From Hymenoscyphus infarciens (taxonomy: Eukaryota > Ascomycota > Leotiomycetes > Helotiales > Helotiaceae), in assembly GCA_001414345.1 (NCBI GenBank), contig LLCB01000092.1, positions 1-64,000 of the forward strand: a DNA stretch of 64,000 bases, written 5' to 3'. The notes below the pieces were generated by a model. That model had not been told where the DNA came from. It did not search any database and was given only the letters and a program-made list of their open reading frames with translations. Shown here one piece after another: positions 1-11,275 of the stretch. Each line of letters opens with the position of its first letter. The first letter of the stretch is position 1. A program made the position numbers and the translations under genes.

Positions 1-1250
1 TACTTATACTTAACTATCTTATATAATATTTATATATAGACTTTAAATTATTCTTAAAAGATAAACATAGATTTAATACTATATTAGTATTTATTAACTA
101 ACTTAGAAAGGATTTAGTATTAATACTCTATTACTTAACTATAGACGTTAAAGGACTAGCTAAACTCTTTATTTAATAGATTACTATTTTAACTACTATT
201 CTAAATTAATTACATTTAATTAAAGACTTTAATTTATATTATTATTTTAGATAGAATTTTATTAAATAATTAGTATTAAGCTTAAGCTTAGTACTACCTA
301 TTATAAATAGATAAATAGATAGATAGAAATAATAACCTAATATATTAATTAGAGACTAAGGCCCTTTATAACTTACTATTAAGATAACTAGAGTAAATTA
401 ATCCTTTTAATAGATAGAGTATAAATAACACTTCTATACTTATCTATTAGTATAACCTCTTATTAGCTTAAGTTTAGACTTAATCTAAAGACTTTATAGA
501 ACTAGAATACGTTAAAGACTTCTATTTCCTAGAAACGACTTAACTATAATAAGATAGTAAAAGTAGCTTAATATATATACTCTATTTAGAGAATAGCTAA
601 AAATAATATAAGTAAGGCTTAGAAGAAGATAGAAGATAGTATAAACTAATACTAAAGAGCTATTAACTAAGATATTAAAGATAAAGTCTACTTATCTACT
701 AAGAATCTTAAGATAAATCGTTCTAACTAAAAGCTTATTAAATAGTAGATAGAACCTTTTAAAATACTAGAACGTATAGAACACTTCTATAGGCTAAAAC
801 TTCTTAAAAGCTTATTAATTTATAATGTTTTTACTCTTAATATACTTTTAAAAGATCTAAACACTCTCCTACTAGGATAAGAGGCTCTAAAGCCTCTATT
901 AGATATTATTAAAGGTATATAAGAATAAGAGATATAAGAAATACTTAGTAGTAGACTTTTTAAAAGATAGCTATAGTATTAAGTAAAATAGGTTAGATAT
1001 AATTTAAATCCTACTTAGTATCTTATAGATAATTTTTAAGGTTTATTATATTATCTAAAAGACTTTTATACTAAATATCTAAAAGAGCTAGAACTACTCT
1101 AACACCTCTCTAAATAGCTTAATATATAGGAATTAGATAAGAATTAGATAAAAGAGTTAATTTATAAACTCTATTAATACCCTCTAATTCTAATTACTCT
1201 TAATAAGGAACTTATAATAAAAACCTAAGATAAAACACTAACTAGTAAGA
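1..1250 (+). mobile_element. RIP-degraded 3' end of a Ty3/Gypsy chromovirus pol gene
   Basis: The left edge lies inside a dead LTR retrotransposon read on the plus strand. Around 240-480 the three-frame reading keeps the spacing of the integrase core end (the AYHPQTDGQTER-type region, here with RIP stops). Around 681-760 it reads KVYLSTKNL followed by a stop, which is the integrase C-terminal beta-barrel region. Around 915-1090 it shows chromodomain spacing, with the observed string VRYNLNPT followed by a stop. All reading frames are closed by TAG/TAA, as expected when RIP turns CA into TA. The 5' part of the element lies outside the window and I could not place its LTR. Family assignment rests on motif order, not on alignment. 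Confidence 0.75.
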
Positions 1251-2618
1251 ATGTTTAAAGTTAATAAAGTAAAGAACTAAGACTAAGTTACTACTAAAAC
1301 AGGGCCTACTAACTCTTTCTAGGCTATAGTCTCTCTTTTCTCTAACTTATTATCCTTCTCCTTACTCTCTTAAGCATAAGAAGCTTAAATTAGCTCTTCC
1401 TCTACCTCCTCTTTATAAGCACGCTTCTTACCTTAGCAACCTCTTATAACCGACTTTAAAGAGGACGCTTATAAACTCTTTAAATAGGCTTTAAAGAAGA
1501 CTTAAACCTAGGTTTAGACAGAGGTCTTACTCTCTATAACATAGCGTAAGGACTATTAAATATTAGTAATTAAAACCTCTCTAATAAGTAAGAGGTACTT
1601 ATAATAACCTTAGTATAAAGCGCTTAAGTCTTCTCTAAGAAGATAAACTATACTTCTAAACTATTCTTTAATACCTCTATACTAGTAATAACTAATACCT
1701 TATCTAAGGCCTTAATAGCCTTCTTAATCTCTCCCTTCTCCTTCTTAAGCTTAAGCTTACTAAACTCCTTCTTTATAAACTAAGGTAACTACCTAAGTTA
1801 GAACAGATTTAGTATATATTTAAGATTAAACTTACTAAGATATATATAGTATTCTACTTAACATAGTAACTATACTTCTTTGACTTCGGCTTCTTAAAAG
1901 CGTAGATGTAATCTCTATTCTAAGATTTTACTTAAAGATATTAAACATAGTAGACTTAGTAGATAGCTAGAAGCGTACTAGAAGGATATAAGAGAGGCAT
2001 TTTACTATATTAGATTAGCTCTAAATTAGGCCTAATAAAGAAGGGAAAGACTTACTTTTATATATATATATAATATATATATATATTCTAGAATAAAAGT
2101 TAATATATAAGGATATATCTAATTAGAAGATATTCTTACTATATATATATTATTTTAGATAAAAAGAAAAGAAGAAGAGAAGTTAGAATTAGGGAAAAGT
2201 CGTCTACTAATATACTACTTATAATAATAGCTATTACTTATAATTATTATTTATTACTTAATAATTACTATTATAATATATAATAATAGTAAGAATATAA
2301 TAACTTTATAGTAGTATACCGCTTCCTACTTATTAGCTAATAATTAGTCTCTCTTCTGTTTATATCTATTATTATATAATATATAATAGTAAACAAAGAA
2401 CAATCATCTCTTAAAATAATAATACTACTAGCTACTAACTCTATCTCAACTACTAGACACTATAATAGTAGATAAGTTATATTCTTTATAATTAATATAT
2501 AAATAATACTCTAGTTAACTTAACACTATATTAATCGATAACTAAAGACTTAGGATAAGTCTTTTTAAAGGAGAGAGGATATAATAGTATACTATCTTAA
2601 ATTATTAGCATTTATAGA

Positions 2619-2676
2619 ACTACTAATACCTCTATAACTACTAATACCTCTATAACTACTAATACTTCTATAACTT
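2619..2676. repeat. 18-bp tandem repeat, about three copies
   Basis: The unit ctactaatacctctataa is repeated head to tail about three times, and the third copy carries one C-to-T difference. It lies inside RIP-mutated DNA and has no evident function. Confidence 0.85.
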
Positions 2677-3489
2677 ATTAGATAAAAGGTGCTAAAGAGA
2701 ATAAGGATTAGATATTATATATCTCGTTTTAAGGTCTTATATGTTTAGCTTTAAAGCTCTTATTATTTTAGTAGCTATATTAGAAAGGACTCGGTTATTA
2801 TTCTTATTAAGACTTAGTAGTCTCTAACCTCTTATATATAGATGTTTATACTTAGTATAGAAGAAGGATAGTTATTATTTTCTTCTATATTAGTGCTTAG
2901 TATCTATATACGTTATTCTTCTATACGTACTCTTATATACCTCTACTATAGTTATATATATTTCGTGCTATTATAGTTCTACTACTAAGAATATCACACT
3001 TTAATAGATACCTAGAGCCGCTACTAGAGCTTATTCTCTTCCTTCTTCTATTATCGTTAGTACTCGAATTCGAGGAGAGAGAGAGAGTATATATAGTAGT
3101 AGAATAGTACTTTTAAAAGAAGGAATAATAAGAAGTAGTATATAGTATTTAAAGGAAAGAGCGATATAAGAGAGTTAGTATATAAGATAAGTATACTTTT
3201 TAGCTTATAAAATAAATAACGTTAACTCTAATTAGGAAATTAGTATATAATTGAGAAAAGTAGCTAAAAGTACTTAAATAATCTTAAATTAAGATTATTT
3301 AAGCTTTTAAAGTAAGCTAATTACTTTAATATTAAGTAATCTAGAGTAATTAGTTTAAAAAAGGCCTAGTTTTAAGACATAATTTAAGAACTTATTATAA
3401 TAATAAAAGTCGATTTATATAGTCTTTTTATATTATATATATATATCTCTTACTCTAATATATTTTAATTTAATATTTAATACCTTTTA

Positions 3490-3685
3490 TAATTATTTAT
3501 TAATTATATAACTTTTATAATTTATAATTTATAATTTATAATTTAGCCTCTAAAAAATCTACGTTTATTGATTTATAATTTGCGATTTACGATTTAGCTC
3601 TAAAGAGCTATATACTTAAAAATCTAAGCTTTACGATTTATAATTTATAATTTACGATTTACGATTTGCGATTTAGTCGTCGTTT
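3490..3685. repeat. degenerate heptamer minisatellite (TTTAYRA / TTTGCGA)
   Basis: Runs of seven-base units occur in two blocks, about 3510-3545 and 3570-3680. The units are ttataat, tttacga and tttgcga. TTTATAA differs from TTTACGA only by C-to-T and G-to-A changes, so the AT-only units look like RIP-converted forms of CpG-containing units. Two short spacers separate the blocks. The repeat is not the TTAGGG telomere unit. Confidence 0.75.
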
Positions 3686-3690
3686 CCGAC

Positions 3691-4862
3691 TTTTGGTATA
3701 TACAGGACGCCCTAACTCCGCGACTCAAGAGTACTACTCGAGTAGTCTTGAGTACTTAGGTAGTTTCTAGTCACGCTGTATATAATAAAAGTTTATTCTA
3801 CAACTTTTAACTCCTTTATTTAAACTCTCCCTTTCAACCTTAGTAACTATAATAATCTTAAAAGACCTAGAACATTCCCAAAAACTAAAAAAACTCGCGA
3901 CATGCAACAGAGCTCCTAACATCTATAACCCAGTAGACTTTCCATTCACCAGTATCATCCAAGTCCCCCACCACCTCCCTTCCCCCAAAGCAATACTCTT
4001 CTTCCAACTTCCCACTCCCCAGCCTCTTCCCTTTCCAACTTTCCACCCTCATCATCACACCCCATACACACCCTATACATAATACAAACCCCAAAACCAG
4101 CCTCTGAACCCATCCCCAAATATCACCCCCAAATTTCATCCCCCACCGAAAACAGTATAAAAAACCAAAGCACATCAATCTACTTACCCCCAAAAAAGTC
4201 CGACCCATCTCAAAAAAGAAGTGTTGCTGCGTTACGCATATACCTTAGTATTTACTTATTGAAATAAATAAATCCTAGCAAGCATTTTAACGCTCCTACT
4301 TAGGAGAACCAAGGAGCCGATCCTCGACTGTTCCAAAAGTGGACATACAATGCACAATGACTAAAGCTCTTATATGCAAGAAGAACGAGAAAATATTGAA
4401 CTCGGTGATAATTCGGCTTTCGGAAGGGTTGAGGAAAAGCAACTGGCGTGGGACCTTCTCACTTGATTGTAAATTTCACTCAAGTACCCTAGGGACTACC
4501 CAAGTGCGACATGCAACAAAATCTCAATTGGTCTGCACACTTCGCTTTAGCATCAAAACTATGCCGCCTTCAAGTCTATCTTGGACTATAAAAGTCCCCA
4601 TTAATTGCACAAAGAAAGCATAACAATAGGGACTAAGTGTTCAAGTTGTTTGATCTTTTCAATTCATCATCTCATCTGAATACTAGAATACAAAGGGCGA
4701 GAAAATTCAGGAAATCTAGCAGCCCACAATTAATCTTGTGCCAAAGTTGCTCCAATCAAGATCCTGTACTCTATTATGTGCTTGGTGGCCTCGCGATTCA
4801 CGAAAAAGGGAGGGATAAGGTTGCATGCTAGTAGAAGGTGGTCGCGGGAGAGGACGAATAAT
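3691..4862. other. boundary and intergenic region without a supported gene
   Basis: AT-rich RIP DNA gives way to ordinary base composition near 3780-3850. Short open frames on both strands (for example 3885-4208 minus and 4339-4623 plus) have no recognisable domain, no intron support and low-complexity composition, so I do not call them genes. The segment just below 4862 is expected to hold the 3' untranslated region of the malate dehydrogenase gene. Confidence 0.5.
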
Positions 4863-6229
4863 TTATTTGCCTGGGTTCTCGGCAACGAAAGCAACACCCT
4901 TGGTGATGTTCTAGAGGGGGATTTGTTAGTATAGTTCGAGTCTGAATCTATGCGATAGGGTGTGGAAGCTAATCAGGAGCACATACCTTCTTCAAGTCTG
5001 CCAAGCAAGCGTCCAAGAGCTTTTGCTCCTCTGCGTCAATCTTTCCAACATCGTGGATCTTCTCAACACCGTTTGGCCCCAACTCAACCTTGCTGGCGAA
5101 GAAATCGATTCCTTGATCCTTGTAAAGTGGGCTGTCAACGAATGTTGGCTCAACAACACCCTTTTGTCCTTGAGCAGCCTTCAACAGGCTCTCGGCGAAA
5201 CGAGCACCAGCCATGGCCATGGAGAGAGTAGCTGATCCAGCACCATCCTTAGCCTTGACAACCTCGTCACCACCGAATTGGACACGGGTGAGAAGCTCGG
5301 CGTTTCCAACCAAATCTGGGTGGTTTGATTGGGAGAAAAGTGGCACAATCGTGACACCGGAGTGACCTCCGACAACGGTGATGTTCTCTTCAGCCGGGTC
5401 GGTGTTCTTGATCTCAGAGACGAATCGGGAAGCACGGACAACATCGAGGGAGGTGACACCGAAGAGACGTTTTGGGTTGTAGACTCCCTTTGCCTTGAAG
5501 ACCTCGGCGACAATTGGGACTGTGCTGTTTACTGGGTTGGCAATGACGAGGATGTTTGCTTCTGGAGCAGACTCGGCCGCGGCTTTGGCAAGATCGCGGA
5601 CGATGGATGCATTTGTGTTGAAAAGATCGTCACGGGTCATGCCAGGTTTGCGAGGAACACCAGCGGGGATGAGGACAATCTCTGCGCCCTTGAGGGCGGA
5701 GGCGAGACCTGTAGGTGTTGGGTCATAACCGGTAACTGTGCTCTTGGTGTTGATGTGGGAGATATCGGCGGCGACACCTGGATGGGGGTGTTAGTAGGGA
5801 TTCGAGTTCGCGTTCGAGAAGGGATTGTGCCGACCTGGGCCTCCGCGAATATCGTATACTGTAGAAGAATTATTAGCAACGGCATTCTCGCAGATTGGGA
5901 AATGGGATATGCGTACATGCCAAGTCGGTGACTCTTGGGTTAAGCTTGAGGAGGAGGGACAATGGCTGTCCACTACATGATTAAAGATTAGTAGGTTCCC
6001 CGAGAAGAAGAAGCTTGCCCTGGCCGTCCTTACATTCCACCAGCAGCTCCAAGAACTGTAACTTTCGACAGCTGCAGAAAATCAATTAGCAGTTGCGTAA
6101 CTTAGTGAAGCTCTCCGATGACGGCTTCTGCGGATTTGGGGTGTTGATGGTATGACTTACATCTCTGGCCGAGGCTGAGAAAGCGCGGGTCTGGAAGGCA
6201 CCAGTGACTGCTCTGCGTGCGGCGAACAT
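4863..6229 (-). CDS. mitochondrial malate dehydrogenase
   Basis: Oxidises L-malate to oxaloacetate with NAD in the TCA cycle of the mitochondrial matrix. Model: complement(4863..4910, 4987..5777, 5835..5858, 5917..5972, 6034..6071, 6161..6229), 341 aa, the normal length. Residues 1-23 ([12 protein letters not shown], then SASARD) form an Arg-rich presequence. The Rossmann loop GAAGGIG is at about 31-37. Further on are the substrate-binding [19 protein letters not shown], and the catalytic His of GGHSG. The last exon adds [15 protein letters not shown]. The main exon alone would end early at CAPD, which is read-through into the last intron. Donors include GTAAGT, GTACGC and a weak GTCGGC. One internal exon is only 24 nt. 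Introns are 57-89 nt with normal branch points. Family and compartment are very secure. Confidence 0.96.
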
Positions 6230-6752
6230 GTTGGAGGATATGAGGGAGAATGGAAGAGGAATTGAGAGAATGAATTGAGAGAATGAATTGATGGATGGAG
6301 TAGAAGTAGGAGATGCGGATGAATGGCAGCTACAAGAACACAAGTTGAAATTTTAGCTTCAATGGTGGATTCCCTCCCAACTAGCGGAAAGGCTTCGGGG
6401 AAAGCCGCCAAGGAACCATGGCTCGAAGATCAGGTGACACTTCCTTTGTCCCGGATAAATGCCTCTACACTTCTAACCTACAAACATAACATTCTACTTT
6501 TTCAAGAGGCTCTCTTTACCTACTGCTTATAGTCACAATAACAGGTCTTCTTGAAATGTCATGGTAATATGGCTTCAGAGGTTAATTGAGCCCATTCCGT
6601 CACAGATGGATTGTATTCGATTGTTTTCAAGTCCATGATTCCTTCGTATCCTTCTTCTATCACGGCCAGAAATGCAAGCCTGCTTCCATTACGATTTCTT
6701 TCCTTTCTTTCCTCTCATGTTCAAATATATGTATTCATTCCAACTGTCTTAT
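6230..6752. promoter_or_regulatory. MDH upstream region and 3' flank of the rhodopsin-like gene
   Basis: This 523-bp gap separates two minus-strand genes. It must contain the malate dehydrogenase promoter and 5' UTR and the 3' UTR of the upstream membrane-protein gene. Just upstream of the MDH start lies a short direct repeat of agaatgaattg (about 6258-6290). I see no certain TATA box or other defined site. Confidence 0.5.
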
Positions 6753-8010
6753 TTACACTGCGTTATCTCCAGTTTCTGCCGCCCTTATTCTTGGAATTGA
6801 CGAATCAGATTGCCTGATCGAATCCCTTTCTCGGGTACTCTCCCGCGTCAATCGCGTCGTATCTGCTACACGTCCATCATGATCCAGTGCCTGCAAATTT
6901 ACCACCGCCACATGTGCAGCTTTGTTCTTCGACTTTCCTGAAGCCCCACTAGCTTGTTGTTGCGGCCCAGACGAGTCGGTTGTGGCGCTGTTTTTGACAT
7001 TACTCGAATTGGAGCCGTAGAGGCGACGACGGATGGAGGAAGCAGTTCGAGTGATTGTTACGAGGAACGGTCGAAGGATTGGCAGGCATGCGCAGACAAC
7101 AGCTATGCCTACATGAACTGCCGACCATAATTCGGCTCTCGAGAATGCGACATTCTGGCTACCGGGCTTATAGGCAAGGACCACACGCACGAGACCTGTT
7201 ATGATAACACTTGGGCCTTGATTAGTGAGAGAATCACAAGCGGCAAAGGTGACATACAAGCCTCCAAGTAAGAAGATGCCCACTAAAAGTACTTTTTGCT
7301 GACGGGATAATCGAAGTGCCAGGATCATGCGAACTGGCAGGATCAGAATCACCAGGTCGATGACTAGTTCTACTCCGCCCATCGTCAACCAGAAGATGTT
7401 GTAGTTGAAGCAATAGCCTCCTGCCGACGGGCCAACCCACAAGCGCTCGTTGGGAATGCAGCTAACAATCGTTGCAATAGTGCCGGCAAGCCACCATACA
7501 AGCGAAATTGCTCCCACGACAAGTGACTGCATCCGGAACTTGTCAACTGAGAATATTCGGCGATACATGAGCAGGACGGAGATCTTGATGGCGGTGGTGA
7601 CTCCAAAGTAAAGGATGGCGGCTATGAAAGCAGCTCTGAGGTATGTGGCATGAGGAGCATAGTCGAAGGTTGGGGAATCTCTGTCGATAAATTCTCCTCC
7701 ATCAGGATCGCTGCTCACCCCTATTTTCAAGTCAGGCTGCGTGTTCCTTGCATCTTGCGACCGAAGTCGAAGGGAATTCCAGCAATGGCAAAAGTAGATG
7801 ATCTTGCGCACCCGAGAGCAAAACACCACCCACGATAATCATGGACAACACGCCAACCAAAATCCACCAATCATCAGCTCCGTAGCCTGCCCTCGAAATC
7901 TTTCGAGACCAAAATCGAAGGGCAACGGCTATGACAGCTAGAATGGCCATCAGTATCGAAACCGCTGTGTTTGTTCTGCCCGTGGTGGAGATTTTGTGCT
8001 CAGTAGCCAT
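6753..8010 (-). CDS. fungal rhodopsin-like (SAT-type) integral membrane protein
   Basis: Model: complement(6753..7720, 7812..8010), 388 aa. The 91-nt intron has a weak GTGCGC donor and a good CTGAC branch 8 nt before AATAG, and its phases match. I chose the ATG at 8010 (context ACCATGG) rather than one 48 nt upstream. About seven hydrophobic helices are visible. The first (VSILMAILAVIAVALRFWSR) is followed by GADDWW, the typical DDW signature near helix 2. YRRIF, PVRMILALRLSRQQK and CACLPILRPF are also characteristic of this plant-pathogen-expanded family (DUF/PF20684). The C-terminal 90 residues are polar and probably cytosolic. A 42-nt in-frame GT..AG segment (DSLTNQGPSVIITG region) might be an extra tiny intron. 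Function is unknown; it is not a light-sensing opsin by any motif I can see. Confidence 0.85.
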
Positions 8011-8200
8011 GGTAGGCAGATGCGGGGGGTGCAGCAGAATGGATTGTTGGAGCCTCATTATTTTGACACGGGATGGGGATTGCGTCTTTTATGAGCCTTC
8101 TCTCAATGTGAAGAGAATGATGAAGACGAATGAAGCCATGGCTGGACCAGTAGGATGAAGGGCTTGGCATCAGAAGGAGGTGGTGGAACGTCGCTCGTCA

Positions 8201-8260
8201 CGGTGGTGGTGGTGGTGGTGGAGGTGGTGGTGGTGGACCTGGAGGTGGTGGTGGTGGTGA
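8201..8260. repeat. (GGT)n microsatellite
   Basis: Almost uninterrupted GGT triplets are broken by two GGA steps and one GGACCT step. A second G-rich patch (gggggcaggag units) follows at 8276-8311. No coding context is evident. Confidence 0.9.
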
Positions 8261-8805
8261 TGAATGGGCGAAGGAGGGGACAGGGGGGCAGGAGGGGGCA
8301 GGAGGGGGGACGATGAGCTGTCGAGCTGGAACTTGGCCGCAGAATGATTAATGATTGGAAGAGCGTGCGAGTTGCACCACGCAATTGTGCTCGAGTATGC
8401 TGAGTATGCTGTACGATGTCAAGCCCCCCTGCCTGCATCCAAGTATTCCGCCGAAAGGATCATGAGAAATGGGATACGAGTAACCGGGGTGAGTACAGAC
8501 AGTGCATGAGTACAGCGCCTTCCATATTATATCATATCAGCGTCAATTATCAAATCAATCGTCGCCGATATTTTTAGTTCTCCCCAAGAGGGAAAGAGGG
8601 AAAGAGGGGTACAGTACAACAATAGGCAATCATATGTTACTGTAGAAGGTTGGGATATGGGGTTGGTGATGCGTATCTCGACGGCGCAGTTCTATGGTTG
8701 TTGGGCGGTAAGCTTCTCGGTACTGTGCGCCTGCAATGGTCCACCTCCGTATGTATGTAGGCAATCTGCCTATTTATTATAAAGTGCCAAGTGCCGTCAC
8801 ACCCG

Positions 8806-8844
8806 ACCATTCACCATTCACCCACCATTCACCATTCACCATTC
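8806..8844. repeat. ACCATTC heptamer tandem
   Basis: Five to six head-to-tail copies of the 7-bp unit accattc, with one copy carrying an extra CCC. It lies about 360 bp upstream of the monooxygenase start. Confidence 0.85.
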
Positions 8845-9158
8845 CGAAAAGCGAGATACTGTACGATATCTACTCGAAGGATCAAGGGGCCCACTTTGAA
8901 TTGCGTGCAGCTTCCTCCACCACTCAACCCGTGATCTCTTGTTTACGAACTCGGGCTGGAAAGCACGAGAACGCCCTTTCGGAGCTTTGCATCTCATTTC
9001 ATCTGGCACGCGCCCCCACCCGCCTTACACTTCCCTTCCTTTTCCGCTTCCTGCGAAACCCTTTTTACGGCAGTCGTACTGACAACTCCTCCCGCCTCCC
9101 GTCTACCGGCCGAGCCTTGTGCCCGCTTAACCTTGATGTCAAACAAGGCTGAACGACT

Positions 9159-9200
9159 ACATACACAACACAACTCAACACAACACAACTCAACACAACG
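9159..9200 (+). repeat. CAACACAACT repeats in the probable 5' leader of the monooxygenase gene
   Basis: Tandem acacaactca-type units end 8 nt before the start codon at 9209. Such CA-rich leaders are common in highly translated fungal mRNAs, but no role can be shown here. Confidence 0.7.
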
Positions 9201-9208
9201 CCATCAAA

Positions 9209-10663
9209 ATGGCTCTGCCCAAGATGGATATCGTAATCGTAGGTCCCCTCTCACCAATAAATTCTTCTTAATTATCTTCACACTCTTTTTCACGAAAAAC
9301 CGAATACTAACCACCCCCCAAGATCGGCGGTTCCAACACCGGCCTCATGAACGGCATAGTCCTCAAAAGACTCGGCCACAACATCCACATCCTCGAGCAA
9401 AACACCCAAAACACCCGCTCCGATCTCGCCGCTGGAATCACCACCCACCCCCCCTTTGAAAAATTCATGGCCTCCCATGATAAATCCCAAGAACCATGGT
9501 CCGTCGTCTCACCCGGTCTCCAGTTCCTGAATAAGACCGGGGGAGCGAAGAGGAAAGTGGAGAGGGTGCTTCATATGACTTCCTGGGGCTTTATTTATCA
9601 TCGTCTTCGAGCGAATTTCGATGGTTTGGCGAGTGAATTTTGTCAGAATCCTCCCAAGGTCAAAGGAGATGGCGAGGGTGAAGTGAACTTTGATACTGGG
9701 AAGGTTGTTACTGGTGTGGAACTTGCGGGGGAGAAGGTGAAGGTTGTTTACGATGATGTGACTGGGGAGAAGAAGAAGGATTTGCATGTTCTGGCGGATT
9801 TCGTCATTATCGCTAATGGAGCGAATTCTTCGTTACGAGGGAAGCTGTTTCCGGATTTGAAGAGGGAGTATGCTGGCTATGTTGCTTTTCGGGGGACGGT
9901 GCCTGAGAGTGAGGTTTCCGAGGAGACGAAGAAGGTTTTTGATCCGAGAATTACTTATTATTCTTATAAGAATGGGTATATCCTGCTGTATGCCCTCCCC
10001 TCCCCTTCTCGGTTCTGGCCTCAATGCTAATGCCTTGTTGACAGATACATCATCCCAGGACAAAACGGCTCCCTAGCCCCCGGTCACCGTCGCTACAACT
10101 GGGTATGGTATCACCCCATCTCCTCCGACTCCGCAGAATTCACAACAATAATGACCGACATCCACGGAACCCTCCACCGCAACACCCTCCCAGCAGGAAC
10201 CATGTCTCCCGACGCCTGGTCTAAATACACCACCCTCGCCTCCTCAGTAATGAATCCCCCCTTTGAAGAAGTAATTCTGAAAACCACCACGCCATTCATA
10301 ACAGCCATCTCGGACGTCTCATCTCCCCAAGCTCTCGCTTTCAACTCAAAAGTCTTGCTAGCAGGCGAAGCACTGAATCTCGTTCGTCCTCATTTGGCAT
10401 TTAGTACTACATCCTCTGCCTCCCAGGCTTTACTGTTGGAAAGTGTATTCAAGGGCGAGATATCTTTGAAAGAGTGGGAGAGAAAAGTCCTTTATGTTGC
10501 CAAAACGGATAGTTTGAAGACTAATGCTTTTGGCACTTTCTTGCTGTATGGATTCGTTACTGCTGCCGGATGGGGTGTCAAGTTGCTAGGTGCTATGGTA
10601 AAGGGACTTTGGCCTTTTAGGTTGGTGTTTGGCGGGCCGAAGGGGAAGGAGAAGAGTGCTTAG
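9209..10663 (+). CDS. FAD-dependent monooxygenase, dihydroxypyridine-hydroxylase type
   Basis: Model: join(9209..9238, 9323..9987, 10045..10663), 437 aa, with phases consistent and introns of 84 and 57 nt. The first exon gives MALPKMDIVI and joins IGGSNTGLMNGIVLKRLGHN, a Rossmann FAD-binding fold with the GGSxxGL form typical of this branch. The central substrate domain shows YNWVWYHP, seen in 2,6-dihydroxypyridine 3-hydroxylase-like proteins. The second FAD motif reads IIANGANSSLR rather than GADG. The third reads GEALNLVRPH where GD is usual. A hydrophobic segment near the C-terminus (FGTFLLYGFVTAAGWGVKLL) may contact membrane. The substrate cannot be inferred; aromatic or N-heterocyclic hydroxylation is the family norm. 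No biosynthetic cluster surrounds it. Confidence 0.87.
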
Positions 10664-11270
10664 GGTATCTCGTGGAAGGGCGTTTAGGGTGTTCCTTTGC
10701 TGGGGTTGATATTCTACCACTCCTTCTCGCCCTCGGCTAGGCTGTCCACCTCGAAGAGGGTCGCGAACCTCTTCGAACGACCTACTCAAAAAGTCCATGC
10801 ATCAAAAGAGCAGCCTTTCACACCCATCTGGCAAAAACTGGCGTTTGCTCCTCTCATTTGGGAAGGCTGTTACTGTATTATCGAGAACTGGGAAGGTCGA
10901 CAGCAAAGGAGTTCCATGTACGGGGGGATATTTTGCTTTGCTTTGCTTTGCTTTTTGATTTCCTTGCCATGGATGAATCAAGGCATTGAGAACAGTAATG
11001 AGCCTATGTGTCTATCTAGAAGTTTCAGGAGCGGCGTCTCCAATAAAAGTACTGACTGCTTTACATCACTTTTCCTGATTGGTTCCTCGCTGGCTATGTA
11101 CATCGATTGGTACAAGATATGTAGTGACCACCCGCTCGGCCGACTTTGTCCCCCGCCTTCTTTTCTTTTTCTTTTTCTTTTTCTTTTTCTTTTTCTGTTT
11201 CTTTTGATTTTGATTTTCCGTTCCCTCCCTTGCCTTTCTAAATCACATCCAGCCTCAGAAATCTTCGAAA
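10664..11270. other. 3' flank of the monooxygenase gene up to the Copia insertion
   Basis: Ordinary-composition DNA with a (TTTGC)n run at 10931-10955 and a (CTTTTT)n run at 11159-11205. The open frame 10697-11317 reads through these repeats and into the transposon, so I reject it as a gene. The Copia target-site duplication follows directly. Confidence 0.6.
11159..11205. repeat. (CTTTTT)n microsatellite
   Basis: About seven pyrimidine-only 6-bp units lie about 70 bp before the transposon target site. Confidence 0.9.
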
Positions 11271-11275
11271 CATCC

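Larger units (their letters stand above)
1251..3690. mobile_element. unassigned RIP-mutated repeat DNA
   Basis: This AT-rich stretch has no intact gene. Between about 1300 and 1850 the plus strand is pyrimidine-rich and less mutated. Its complement gives short Lys/Glu-rich open stretches, such as EKGEIKKAIKALDKV, so a decayed minus-strand gag-like or second ORF is possible. Around 2050-2150 there is a long TATATA tract. The rest (2200-3480) holds only short TA-rich words with a few CpG-containing patches. I could not find paired LTRs or terminal repeats, so the element type is unknown. Confidence 0.5.
8011..9208. other. divergent intergenic region with microsatellites
   Basis: This separates the minus-strand rhodopsin-like gene from the plus-strand monooxygenase gene and presumably carries both promoters. 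It contains a GGT-rich microsatellite, an ACCATTC tandem and a CAACACAACT tandem leader (listed separately). Open frames here are low-complexity shadows of those repeats. No further gene is supported. Confidence 0.6.

Noticed and set aside
3490..3685. Heptamer array as telomeric repeat
   Set aside because: Units are TTTAYRA/TTTGCGA, not TTAGGG, and normal genes lie on one side with Gypsy DNA on the other.
3885..4623. Open frames 3885-4208 (minus) and 4339-4623 (plus) as small genes
   Set aside because: Low-complexity or featureless products, no domain, no intron logic, and position at a RIP boundary.
8011..8058. Upstream ATG at 8058 as the start of the rhodopsin-like gene
   Set aside because: The ATG at 8010 has a better context (ACCATGG) and gives the expected short N-terminus before helix 1; the upstream extension is possible but less likely.
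9209..10663. A secondary-metabolite gene cluster around the FAD monooxygenase
   Set aside because: Neighbours are malate dehydrogenase, a rhodopsin-like membrane protein and transposons; no PKS, NRPS, terpene or pathway regulator genes are present.
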